This document shows, in pieces, positions 49,440 through 61,149 of a stretch of DNA of 64,000 nucleotides. A program made the translations under genes and the position numbers. The notes under the pieces are model-generated. The model made no database searches and was not told the DNA's origin. It saw only the letters and a program-made list of their open reading frames with translations. Source of the stretch: Alentia gelatinosa. Its lineage: Eukaryota; Annelida; Polychaeta; Phyllodocida; Polynoidae. Location of the stretch: positions 28,429,300 through 28,493,299 of the forward strand of contig OX465581.1 in the NCBI GenBank assembly GCA_950022655.1. Direction: 5' to 3'. Position 1 is the first letter of the stretch. Each line of letters opens with the position of its first letter.

Positions 49440-49680
49440 TTGTTTGAAAAGATGGATAATAAATACAACAAACGATGATTTTGCAGATTGGCGGCTCTGT
49501 AAACCACTCGCGGTTGACGTCGTAATACACTCGCTAGCTACGCGTCAACCCCTCGTGGTTTACGGCCGCCTGTCCACAAAACCATCGATTATTTTCTATG
49601 GAAACAGGAATATTGGATTGAATCAGATGTTATTGGGAATAGGAATTGTGGATAGCAAGATGTCCAATGGAATTTGAACT
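49440..49680 (+). repeat. Dispersed repeat copy in the exon F-G intron
   Basis: It shares CTCTGTAAACCACTCG, TTGACGTCGT(A/T)ATACAC and CCACAAAACCATCGATTATT with 58640-58860. A palindrome AAACCACTCGCGGTTGACG / CGTCAACCCCTCGTGGTTT spans about 49502-49561. The frame across it (91 codons) is similar to the frame in the second copy, but nothing marks it as a protein family. Confidence 0.7.
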
Positions 49681-49903
49681 TATGGAGAAGAGAGACTTAG
49701 AATAATTAAAGTAGCAAATGTAGTAAAGGGCGAAAAGACGGGTTAATAAAATAACGATAATCAGCAGTGTCTGTAGTAAAGAATGTGGAACTAGCATTTC
49801 TGTGAGGTATAAGGTAATTTAGTATTCAAAGGAGATGATCTGCACCATTGAAGACACATTTGCGAACATGTCACTATTTAACGTGTGCCATTTCATCCAC
49901 CAG

Positions 49904-50010
49904 GATCCTGAACCTCATAGGTTACAGCCCGGATGAGCTGATGGGCAAAACGACCTACCAGTTCAACTATCCCTCCGACGCGCTCAAAATCCAGACCTGC
50001 CACTCCAACC
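49904..50010 (+). CDS. Exon G: PAS-B central helices
   Basis: The acceptor is CATCCACCAG and the donor is CAACC/GTGAGT. Entered in phase 2 (AG plus G gives Arg), it gives RILNLIGYSPDELMGKTTYQ and then FNYPSDALKIQTCHSN, and leaves in phase 1. This is the PAS-B E/F-helix region. The family pattern is RI-x-x-(L/F)-(M/L/I)-GY-x-P-(E/S)-(D/E)-L-(L/I/M)-G-(R/K)-(S/T)-x-Y. The usual YHALD after it is NYPSD here. The next exon should carry the remaining PAS-B strands (QxxxxxYRxLxKxGGYxWxQ type). I did not find it between 50011 and 64000. Confidence 0.88.
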
Positions 50011-51950
50011 GTGAGTAGTCCACCTTGTCCTCTCCATTATGTGTGCGCTGAATGATGAGGTCCAATAGAGTGATCGTGATCGGACATTTAAATCCAGTGG
50101 AGTTGATTTTGAAACTTTACAAGTGGTGTCTGGTTGCGAACGTTGCATGTCGGATGAAAAAAAGCTCTGAATACTGACCCACATTTCAAGCTCTGTCTAT
50201 TGAACTATAGCATGTTTAAAAAAACTGAGCAGATATCAGAATACCTACATGAATATGCATGCATGTGCTGAAGGTCTCTTCACCTAAGTTGGTGACCTTG
50301 ATGAGAAAAACCCGAAATGATGGATGCATAGATGAATCGATGCATATTGGCATTGATTAGAAATAGAGAGGGATGGGTTGTATAAATGTTTCTATGAGGT
50401 GAAAGCAGCCAGAAAATCCATAAAGCAATAAGTGGTTCATAGAGAGATCTGTCGCTCGGAGTATTACTACGTGTCAACTACACAGAGAATACAGCCAGTC
50501 AGATCAAAATCATGGTAATATTGTGTATGTATCCCCAGGGTGAACTAATGTAACGCACCCTTTCACTTCTGAAAGTATTGTAGCCTATTGTCTCTAGAAG
50601 AGGATGCCCAAGGTTTAGACGTTTGTGTAAATCGACCCGGATTGATAATTGAATATGGTCAGCCTATGTGACTCTAGAAAGTGTGACAGCTGCAGCATAC
50701 ATTTCGTGTCCAGCCTGTAGCTGACAGCCAATTTCCATCAATTGTAACATGTGATCTCCCTGTAATATAGACGTAGTGTAATCGACTTTCATGATCGATT
50801 ATAATTAGTATAGGTGTTCTGGAGCTGCTGATTTTCACGCTCCCTAGCAGACACCTCGTGTACCATTGGGGTCGTAGTTGTCTATGGCGTGGCGCCCTCG
50901 TGCGGGCGATAAGCACACTATGTCCGGTATACATCCCAAGGTCTGCATCACTTCCGCTCTTTTTAGAACCATCTACCCCGTGAACCTTCACTTTCTTAAC
51001 CTACTTCTGTGTGCTGGTAATGTAGGACAGGTAGCCTTAACTGTGAGGGGAAGCGCTGGGCACTGACAACACCACGTGGAGGCCATTAGGGATACTACGC
51101 GTTAGGGAAATTTACCCATTCCTAAATTCAGTCTTCAGTGGTAGAAATAGATCTGTCCAGCTAGCTCACTCCGTGAAAGAATAGATATCCATTCCACTAT
51201 AAATTTGAAAAACAAACCCTTTGAAAACAGATCCTCCAGTTCGGCATGGTTGGCGCCTTAATCAGAGCGGGAATCAGAATAATTGGACTAACCACAATTA
51301 TTTATACATGATTTACTGTCATCATAATAGGTTAGTCAGTATGAAGAAAGCAGAGCACGAGCTTGATTGTGGGTTCGAGCATCAAATCGGTTCTGATTTC
51401 AGGCGATTCGAATTGAGTGTCAGGTAGGTCACTCAGAACCAGTCCATCTATGGTCCACAAATCTTAATCATATATCATTCAGCGGTTGTATAAGAAATTC
51501 AGTCTTGAGAAAGTATTCCATTCAGTTGGGTACTGGGCGTTGCACATGCATTGGCTTACCATAGCTATCGAAATGAGAGGATGATATTCACGTCTATTTA
51601 TAACAGTGGGAATGTAAATTTAGAAACACAGCTCAGACGATTAATTTCCCCAAAAGCTTCTTGCACTTTATTTTCGGATCTCGTCCCGATGGACTCAATC
51701 CGACCTTTCCTGGAACTCTCCTTTTTATTAGCGTTTAGGACTCCTGTTTTTATTACTCTCAGGCTTATTATATTCATAGAAACACAAATAGAAAAGACAT
51801 AGGAATCGTTCGTTTCGCTGAGCTAACTGCATGGGTTATAATAAATAATATAGGGACAATGTAGTCGATAATTATGTAATTGAAAAAAAACACTTTTAAT
51901 TTTATTAAGTTGTTTTTCCCAAGTATGGACAGAAAAAGCCAAATATAATT
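50011..51950 (+). other. Start of the intron after exon G
   Basis: The donor is CAACC/GTGAGT at 50011. No continuation of PAS-B was found here or downstream in the window. The sequence is AT-rich with short chance frames. Confidence 0.5.
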
Positions 51951-51974
51951 TAAGTGCTCATGGTGCCCTGGTCA

Positions 51975-52200
51975 CCCCTATTATTATATACCTGTGTCCG
52001 AATGTCTATGAAATACTGCCCGCTGCTAGGGGTGCAGTAATAATAATGTTCGTGCCCGCTGTGAGAGTGATTTAATAAGTCATTAAAACGTCGATTCTCG
52101 TTCTTGGTCAGTCGTCGATTTCATACTGCCTTCCGCCTCTGGCGTCAGGCAGTATGAAATCAAAGACTGACCTCGAACAGGAACCGTTTCGTCAACAGTA
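51975..52200. mobile_element. Fold-back repeat, related to 34790-35115
   Basis: ATGAAATACTGCCCGCTGCT and GGGGTGCAGTAATAATAATG match the 34.8-kb copy. A hairpin follows (TTTCATACTGCC...GGCAGTATGAAA near 52120-52160) within outer arms of the form CGTTCTTGGTCAGTC / GACTGACCTCGAACAG. The stem sequence differs from the other copy although the layout is the same. Confidence 0.6.
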
Positions 52201-54740
52201 AGGACGTTTCCTAATATTATCTCATCCACGGACATGTATACAGGTCCGTATTTCAACTCACCTTTTCACAAGTAAATTAGTTTATCAAAACTATTTACAT
52301 TTGATTAAGCGGCTGTTTACATACTCGTATATTGATTACTGACATATTTACATGCAGGATCTGATAAGACGGCGACTGTCTTGAAAGGTAGCTCTGAGGA
52401 GATAAGCTGTGCTAAGAGACTAGATAACCAACGTGGTTGCGATCATCTTCTCATTTAAACTTTGGGTGACAAAAATTAAAGCAATAGACAGTTGCATACA
52501 TAGAACATCTTTTTGGTACGACAAGATGAGTTGATCCCTGACGATCTGTCTCTATTGAACAGTGATGGTAATGGTAACACAGTGAGGTGGTGCGTTGTCC
52601 AAGAATGGCCACACGTTAACGAATGCATTGCATTACCATCGCTTGTTGCCAATAGATGATAATAGCCTGAGGCATACTGACCTCAATGCTTTGGGTCTTT
52701 GTGAAAGGCGTTAGACAAAAATAGCACAAAAGTAGACCAATCTTTTTGCATTGCACTCAAAGTAAGCTTGGTGCGGTATGTCATCTGTGGAAGTGCCCCA
52801 GGATCTAATCTTATGAACAGGTACATTGGATGTGCAATGTGTATATCTCTACCAGTAATCTAATTAAATTGTTGCACATTAATCTCTGCGCCGCCTAGTG
52901 GATGCGTATTGACGTGCTCCCGCATTACCCGTATTCACCAGGTATATTAGGTGTATCATACTCAGCGATAGGACACGAGGTTATCAGATTATGGTTGGTG
53001 ATAACTTGTTGCAACTACTGCGTGCTGGGTTAACTTGGGTATCAGGATCGGGGAGGAGGGACCTTTCGCCATGCCCTGTCGGTCAGAGTGCCAGACCAGG
53101 CGAGTTGAGAGTTCACCGTGCTTTTCCATGCACGGCTCACTGCCACATCTTCCCGCCGCGCCACACTGGGTTTACTTCGTCTCATGAGCACATGGTCCTA
53201 CTCGTAGGCTATAACGTACCAGCAACACCAGGTAAGAAACTTGTAATAGCCGAACTGAAAGGTCTCGGTTAGGTACATCTAAAATGGTCTGAACTTGCAA
53301 TATAATGTGTGTCTTACAGGAATATGTACATGTAGTATCATGGAAATGTATATTCTTATACATTGGTGACTATATGTACCCTGGGTTTCGATGTGCACCT
53401 CTGTATTGTTGCCAGATCTATGTGTAACGTATAAAATTGGCAATATAGCATGTTTCAACACAAACAATACCAAACATAATATGGGTTCAGGGGAAGCGGG
53501 GTCTATTCCAGTCGAGCTGTCAAATTGTTGTAGACTTTTTGCACCTTGTGAGAATTATAGCCTGATAATCAGGGGCACAGAATGATAAGGGGATATTGTA
53601 TTATCTCTTTCTGCGAACTAGAATAGAGGGGACCATAGTCCATTCCTATGATATTACTACTCCTGTCACAAATTTTACAATGTAAATGATAAAACTCCGA
53701 ATGTTTTTGAGATGATATTCTGATAAAATTCGTTATCGCGTAGATCCAGAATGCACAACCGGCGCCGTATTTACAAGTTAAATTTAGCCCGTTATCTGGG
53801 AGTTTGGAGCGGGCGGTGAAGAGAGCCTGCTTGTTTTAACTTGAAGGAGGTACGCTGAGGTAGAACTGGCCACGGTCACTGGGAGGAGGGGGAAACCTAA
53901 TCTGATCCCTTTTCGTAACGGGCCGAAGGGCGGCCTTGGAAGGTTCGGTCCCCAACTCATTATTACCACGTTCTGCCCATCGTCTATTACTCTATGTCCG
54001 CAATTTGGTACATTGAATGTTCCTGTTTGATGCCAACCACTCTGTATTTTACTGCCTGTATCCTAACTGTAGAACACTATGTTCAAGGCGTGAGCATGTA
54101 ACATATAAGCTGTGTAGATCTGTTGCCCTTTATTCAAAGGTTGATTCTGTTTGAATACAGTGTTAGAAGATAGAGTACTCTAGATACAGGCCTGAGTAGC
54201 CATGGGAACATTTTAATAGTAAGTCCAAACTGCACGCCCATTATCCATCCGATAAATCTACAAAAACTAAAATGTAGATGTAACTTATCAGTCTCGAATA
54301 GATATATCATTGACCATTCACCACTTTCTGGGATAAAAGAAAAAAGAACCACTAGGTTAGAGATACAACCTACTGTCTCCATCCACTCCTGAACCTCACG
54401 CAGACACCCTTGTCCATATTGATCGCATCCTATTCTAGCTATCGACAGACTCCTATTGCGACATACATTCCACCCACCAGCCAAGAATTGTCCCAAGAGT
54501 TGTTGGCAGTAGTGGACATGCGATGAGCACTTGAACCTCTATCTCGTCAACTGTCATTGCCGAGGGTTTGAATATTGTTAAAATGTAGAGTGATATCTAT
54601 GTATGTTAGGAATGCACTATCGAGATCTAGAAGTAATTGTTTCTTGACGGAGGACAGTCTACTCCACTAAGTTTGTGAGACCATCGCAGTCACGAAACCT
54701 GTATTTCCAACACCCTTAACCACTTTTTACCCATAACGCT
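52201..54740. other. Non-coding stretch, nothing recognised
   Basis: Frames here, including 93 codons at 52991-53272, show no PAS-B pattern or other domain. Confidence 0.35.
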
Positions 54741-54741
54741 T

Positions 54742-54990
54742 CTACGTAGAGACGTTACTACCAGGGCATTGTTTCATAATTAGAGACAGATTCGTTAATA
54801 CCGGTCCGTTCGTTAGGGCCCGATGCAAAAGTTCATGGATTTTATGAAGTAGTTCCCTTTCCGCCCGAGCGGGAGAAAATAGCGGAAGGGCCCGTTTCAA
54901 TAGTTTCTCCCGGTCGGCCATACGTCTGCTATTTGGGCGGGGAAAAAAACCGCTATTTAAGAAAGGGTCTATCGTCTCGTACAAGCCCAA
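54742..54990 (-). other. Unrecognised 82-codon frame
   Basis: The minus-strand frame is charged and probably helical (MADREKLLKRALPLF, RAERELLHKIHELLHRAL). It may be a piece of a transposon ORF, because repeats surround it. No family is recognised. It could be chance. Confidence 0.2.
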
Positions 54991-55073
54991 ACAGCAGTAT
55001 AAACATTTATGTTTTTTCGAACGCTAAATCTCATTCAAATTGAATAATATTTAATGAGTAATTCTAATTGTAA

Positions 55074-55355
55074 GGCCCGGCGTCCACCTACTACGATAGA
55101 ATCGTAGACCTCCCGATATGGCACCGATACAAAATGTCAAAATCGGTGCCATATCGGGAAGGTGCAAAATCGTAGACATATGTCTAGACATGCCAATCCA
55201 CCACGCATTGTATGGGGTCTTTATCGGTGTCTAATCGTAGAAACGTGGTCAATTGCCCCGATATCGGGTGACCTTCCGACGCGATTTTGATTTTTCATTG
55301 GGAGGTGCATCGTAGACCATATCGGAGACATATCGTAGTAGGTGGACGCCGGGCC
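55074..55355. mobile_element. PIF/Harbinger-like MITE (282 bp)
   Basis: Perfect 25-bp terminal inverted repeats begin GGCCCGGCGTCCACCTACTA, and TAA flanks both ends (55071-55073, 55356-55358). A 3-bp TAA/TTA-type duplication is known for PIF/Harbinger elements. An inner hairpin CCCGATATGGCACCGAT / ATCGGTGCCATATCGGG follows the left arm. No transposase. Confidence 0.85.
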
Positions 55356-55859
55356 TAAGCCATATGTTTATTCCAAATTTCATAATTTTCTATTGATTAT
55401 TTCGTCCAATATTGGAAATTCTATTTCAAACTGACATCTGCGGTCACTGAAGCACTCAGGTGGCTATTGGATAACCTCTTGCATGGCTTGACTTGATTTT
55501 TTTTTACCTTTTGGTAGAAGGGAGTTTACCACACAAAACCGGACTCGTTCAAGTATAGTTGTAAACTTTTATTGATGATAGTCGGATGAAGTACAGTCAA
55601 AGCAATGAGATGATGATTGGGTGATTCATGTAAAACTCAAAGTTTCGATATAATTTGTATATCTTCGTTTTGGTTACTCCGACCAGTTCTGTCAGATCCG
55701 ACAAATCTTCCACTGGAAGTTCACTGAAAAATCTACATGAAGAGTGCCAGGTTTGACGCGCAGGTATCAAACAACAAATGTTAGATGGGATGGATTGATG
55801 TGTATAGGATCCAGCGAAGTTAGTTAGCTTCAAGATTACATCCAATTATATCTACATCC

Positions 55860-56160
55860 ACTTATATACTGACAATTTCTTTTTGACCGCTACCTTGAAC
55901 TCTCTCTTCAAGGCAGCACACTGTGTGTCTGACTCTAGTGATTCCCATCGTATGCTACCCTGATAGTAGGGCGACCGCTGGTACTTACTAGTTTTGGTGT
56001 GACCCATAGTGAACTTAACACAGTCATCTCGTCTGGTTCTCCGGATTCCATGGTCAAACACTCTTAGTTTTGTCATAATCTATACATCCATGACAGACTT
56101 TGATTTTTTTTCTACAACAATCGAGGTAATCAATATGATACGTTTCATGTAGAGCATCAA
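55860..56160 (-). pseudogene. C-terminal tail of a non-LTR reverse transcriptase
   Basis: The minus strand reads KLRVFDHGIRRTRRDDCVKF, then SKYQRSPYYQGSIRWESL and LKREFKVAVKKKL. This is the order of the conserved LINE tail: RTRxxD, a Y-x-x-S-x-x-Y-x-G-(A/S)-x-x-W-(N/E)-x-L box, and a final FK-x-x-x-K-K-x-L. The upstream half (56054-56284, minus) is in another frame, so the copy is broken. Clade uncertain. Confidence 0.6.
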
Positions 56161-56299
56161 CTCTCTGTTCTCTTACATAGTTAGCTGGTTCACCCTGCCT
56201 TCTAGCGGTTATCCAGGGAACCAGCCATATCGCTACACTCTTCAAACATAGATCCTGTAGGCCAGTATAAGACAAACGGCACAAAATATCTGCTGGAAG

Positions 56300-58630
56300 A
56301 GCGATGTTGCATGACCAATGAACGGAGGCCTGAAAATAATGAATGAACGAGACTGCTGGATAGCGACGAGAGTTAAAAAATGCAAAATTAATGGGTACGT
56401 TGCTCGTCTCGCTATTCTAGCGGCTATTTTCGGGGTTGGCGCGCAAAAACCTTCCGTTAATTATTAAAAAGGTCCATGGAGCAGCTAATATTGATTGAGT
56501 CTGATAGTATTATTATAGTTGAGATACTTATCGTATTTTTGTTTAGATAATGATAGGTTTATTGTTCATGTAATTCAATGGAGTTTAGCTTTTTTTTTTA
56601 TTGTTATAGACAAATTGCTGACGTCCCATAATATAGCACGTCCCATAATGGTTTGTTTTATGTAACTTTCCGTTTTCTTTATGGAATAACCCGGGGTGTG
56701 TGTGCAAATATGGCCAAGGTGAGCTGCTGGATAGACGCCCCTACAAAGCGTTACAACCTAGTTAAAACAAGGCACACGCTGTGACGGAATAAAAGCGCAC
56801 TGCGCGGCGGACCTGCGCCTCGGGACGCCCGGCCGTGTGGCCGCCGCCCGCTGCGGTATCAGCTGTTGATCCCTCCTGATCCCGTGCTTTACCGCCCACT
56901 GGCTACTCGACCTCTTTCTAGCCCGTATTATGTTTAAACAAACGGTTGTGGGTAGACCCTTCGACTTGTTTTACACGTGAATAACGGCCCTCAGTCCTAA
57001 ATTCGACGTGCCGTATGGACTGTGCGTATTGGGGGTAAAGGATTAGGCCTTTGGGAAATGACGGTAGCTGAGAAAGGTGGCCGTGGTCAATCTCCTTAAT
57101 TAGTGTGAAAACCGCCACGCTAATTATAAACAGATATCGAGCTTAATGTACAGATGTGAGCATGTATCCGCGACGCAACAGGTTTAGAGTGGTCACACTC
57201 AGACAAGTAATATAATATAGGAATGGATATACATTTCTATTATTTCTTTAATTGAATACCAAATAGTTCATCATGTTGAAAATGCTCATGGATTACATGG
57301 ATAGAAATATAAACTGTGTGTAGCTGGGGAAACCCCATCCACATTTTGGTACTTCCATGAGATGACACCAGGCATATCAGGCTTCTTAAACCGGTGCCCA
57401 TAGATTAGGCCTATATGCCCTTTTGGTGGTAAAGGTTGAGAACTACCCAATTAAGTATCCCTTTACTTTCTTTGCATAATTGAAAGAGGTATTGGAACTA
57501 TATTAAGATTAAACGCTCAGTCCCCTCACGTTAAAAAGGTGTCGTTAGGTTTGTGCTTCAATAAGTACGCCAAGTAACTAAGAGAGCTAGCTTACTGCCA
57601 GTCAAGCGGTAAAGTCTCCATTGACAGACATAAAGAGATTAATCAGTGTACTGGTGGTCCAAGATGAATTAAAATAGCCATTGCCCTGATTTAAAGATGT
57701 TAATTTTTTCTATCTAATAAACCTTTTTTACTTGATTATGATATCATTGAAATTAATTATAAGGCCATAGATGTTGCAAATAAAAGATTTATTTTAAACA
57801 TTCCAAAAAATAGTATTAGAATTAGTTGTTATAGTGTTTCGGAATGTAGGGGTTTACCGCGTTTTAGTATGAAACGCCTACAAAGCAAGCCTGTAAAGTG
57901 AATTTAGTAAGCGTCCAGTAAGCAAACAAGGCAAAGCCCGTAATACCAAAAACACTTCATTAGATTTTCTTTTATTATTTACTAACGAATATTAATAACA
58001 TTTTTGTATTTTACAATAACACGATGTACATTTAAATCCAGTCGCTATCGCTGCGTTGCAAAGACGTTGAGATGACTGCACTCTGTAAACAGCGTTCCTC
58101 AGATTCCTAGACACTGGATATCGACAATTTCCGAACGCATTCGTCGTGACATTTTATCATTTTATATATGGAGCCTAGAGGAGAATATTGGGTTGGAAGT
58201 TGATAAAGGCACAAGATAGGCGCGTCATATTTACACTCTCCATGCACACGGTCGGTTAGACATTCGGTATAGATCTGCGGCAAAGCGTATAGTAGTATGT
58301 GAAGCATATATATATTACACATTGTGCAGTATGTGATTTTCCTGCACACTCTAGTTGGAATTCAGGCTTACTAATTGTATAGCATATCTTAGTCAGTACA
58401 TGATATACTGAAATAGGCATGTAATAATGCATTTTCCCGTATCAGTTGATAAAACAAGCGGATAGAATGGACGTATTGAATGATAAATACAAATATATCG
58501 TGGGACATACTAAATACTTACATGGGTAGATAAAACATTAAACCACGGTTGTTAGACTAATGGAAGTGATAAAAAGAACACAAATGCAGGGTTATCTTTC
58601 TTTATTGACATAGGCATTCCGTGTTTCAGT
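56300..58630. other. Non-coding stretch with one GC-rich patch
   Basis: A CpG-rich block at about 56785-56900 (GCGCGGCGGACCTGCGCC, GTGTGGCCGCCGCCCGC) stands out in AT-rich DNA and may be regulatory. The rest holds nothing I recognise. Confidence 0.35.
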
Positions 58631-58639
58631 TTATATGTT

Positions 58640-58860
58640 AAGATGGCTAATGGATACAACTATGATTTTGTGAACAAGCAGCTCTGTAAACCACTCGAGA
58701 TTGACGTCGTTATACACCCACTGATGCTCGTGTATTGCTACACGTCAAGTTTTGTTGGTTTTACGGCCAGCTCTCCACAAAACCATCGATTATTGTCTAT
58801 TATTGGAATTTTCCTGGATTTCGGGATCGTCTCTCAGCTGAGACCAAAAATTCAATTAAG
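58640..58860 (+). repeat. Dispersed repeat, second copy of the 49440-49680 family
   Basis: It aligns with the first copy from ATGGCTAATGGATACAAC through CTCTGTAAACCACTCG to CCACAAAACCATCGATTATT. The central palindrome is diverged here. Confidence 0.7.
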
Positions 58861-59984
58861 ATAGTTAAAATTCAAACCCTGAACCCCTAGAAACCTTTCA
58901 TCACAATTTTTCTGTTATTTTCAAACCCCATGCCCGCTATTAAAATAAATCCTGTCGTTTAATGAATACACAATTGGAAACTACTTATTCCTTAGAAAAA
59001 TATAAAGCACACAAGATACAAAGTTTCTAATCATCACCTCCTTTAACCTAAGTTACTAGTATATCCAGAATGATTAATGTTGAGACTACAATGTACATAT
59101 GTAGGTGAACACATATGCATATGTAGTCATAATAATGTAAGTTGTGGAGTTTTGACTGAAAAGTAGGGGAAGTATATTGTTTAGGATTCTATAAAGACAA
59201 TTCGATGTGAGAACTTTAAAGACTTTTCCCATCTGGTTCTGACAAAGTATTAAGTACACGGATCTCCTTCCTGTTCCTTGAACTTTGACGTATGTACATT
59301 GTTGGACGAGGCTGCATCCTGCTTGGTCAGCGATATTTACTTGCGTAGCACATTTGAACCTGTTCCCTACCAATATAACCATACTTCAATGTGTCCCCTT
59401 CCATAATGATATACATGTATATCGGAGCTGTTGATAGGTCTTTATTGAGAAACGTTGGTATATATTTGTTTGAAAATGCTACTTCTGAATCCTAGAATCT
59501 AACGGGGAATGGAGATAGGGAGAGATCAATGTGTTTATTGCCTGTCAGGTATCCCGGTTTTCCCGCCTGCGTTCATGCTCATTCATTTTCTTGTCTTTTT
59601 TTCTGATAGATAGAGCAGTTTGAGCAATGAGATTGCGATAAAGCAAATCCAGGTCACGCTGTTCACAGTCTGACGTTTAACACGTACACGGTACGCCACC
59701 GCTCCCCCTATGCTGCTATCGTAAACATGACTCTTCGACATATATTTGGTGCGTGTGTAGACTGCATTGATCCTCACTCTGACGAGCCTGGGTGAATGAC
59801 AATCACTGTTACTTCAGCAAACCACAGATCGATGAGTCCAGCGTGGAGTATTATTGATTGTTCCCCGACCCATTCAGCCCACACACCCAGACTGGTAAAT
59901 GAAGGGGATACTCATTCATAATGGCCACCGAGTGTGTTTTACATGTACACTGGTCACCTCTGCGTCTCCTTACGATATAGTAAT

Positions 59985-60130
59985 ATATGGTAGAAAGCAG
60001 TTACTGAAAGGATGCGGCCCGCGTGACGGCCTACGTGCGTGGCATCACGTGTACGACCCACATACCCACGTCACTATGCTTCACCGCCCCGCCCCATCCT
60101 GGGCCTCCCGCCCGTCGCACACGCTACAGC
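59985..60130. promoter_or_regulatory. GC-rich patch with clustered RCGTG cores
   Basis: Between 60021 and 60071 there are GCGTG (60021), ACGTG (60033), GCGTG (60037), CACGTG (60046-60051) and a reverse-strand ACGTG (60067-60071). RCGTG is the established half of HIF/SIM-ARNT response elements, and CACGTG is an E-box. Function is inference. Confidence 0.35.
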
Positions 60131-61149
60131 ACACGAGCCAACAGACGTTATATGAATGGATCATTCCAGATTGATCCCCCTCCAGCATATAACATAAGTG
60201 TGATTTATTTTTGCAACAATGCAAGGACAGAATAAAGTTTGAGTAGGAGAGAATACATTGAAATAGGTAGCATTCTTACCATTTATAGGTTTGTTTTCAT
60301 CTGCATATATGATACTAAGGGGCTTAGGGATATTAGTACATGTATATGTATTTTATATTTGTAATGTTAAAAAACATGAGGATGTGTCATGAAATTAAGC
60401 GTTTCCATTTCAAATACATATGATGTGATAGCATTTATATTCATATGTTGTACATGATTCGCATAATGTGTCATCTTCCCCCTTAAGTATCAGTCTCGTC
60501 CGACACATGGGTGATAGTCTTTTGATTATAGTCATTTCGCTTTTGGTCATAAGCGTTATGTCATTAGCACAACCCAACATAACCAAACTGTTATCAAATA
60601 TCAACCGCATTCAGTCATGCTCTGTATAACTCTTCTGCCAATAGACTTCAAGAGTGGGGAGATAAGGTTATCATATTCATTTCTTGGTCGCTTTCTGATA
60701 TCAGTCTGGATAGCATTGATCCATTATGAACCATTAACCCCGATGTTTAATACTCATGGTCGCCTCTTAAATGAGGTCTGACCTATGTGATCGTACGTTG
60801 TGGTTATCCACGTGGTGCCGGGCGTTGCAGCCGGCACCGTAATGTGTTCTAGATACCAGGAGAGTTCACTGAATGACATAGATCCCAGTCTGGCTTCTAC
60901 GAGGTACGACACTGGCCATCTGTGCCATTACCCAACCTACTACTTTATACGCGCAGTGGTTATTCAAACAAGCCCAGTCACAATCTGGCTTGGATCCATT
61001 TTGACGTTGGGCCGCACAGTGTCATATATCAATAGTATATATACCAAACACGAACAGGCGTCTCAACGCGAGATTTTTCACTGCAGCGGTGTGGAGTCTA
61101 TGTACAGACCCCGGGAGCATGTTGGCTACGAGTGCAGGACCTTGCCCGG

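Larger units (their letters stand above)
12917..50010 (+). other. Partial gene: divergent bHLH-PAS transcription factor (seven exons)
   Basis: Seven plus-strand exons (12917-13089, 16833-16889, 45748-45884, 47531-47669, 48280-48392, 48813-48997, 49904-50010) total 911 nt. They are one open frame of 303 codons with phases 2-1, 1-1, 1-0, 0-1, 1-0, 0-2 and 2-1, and every intron is GT-AG. Domain order is bHLH, linker, PAS-A, PAS-B, as in the alpha-class bHLH-PAS factors (HIF, SIM, Trachealess). Known members of that class are nuclear, pair with ARNT/Tango and bind RCGTG cores. That role here is inference. Introns are about 3.7, 28.9, 1.6, 0.6, 0.4 and 0.9 kb. Missing are the start-codon exon, the C-terminal part of PAS-B, and any activation domain. 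The sequence departs from HIF, SIM, TRH, AHR, CLOCK and NPAS4 as I know them, so I give no symbol. The gene is very probably functional, because the frame is intact across all seven exons. Confidence 0.85.

Noticed and set aside
52991..53272. Possible next PAS-B exon
   Set aside because: It lacks the expected YR...GG-x-W pattern and phase-matched acceptor.
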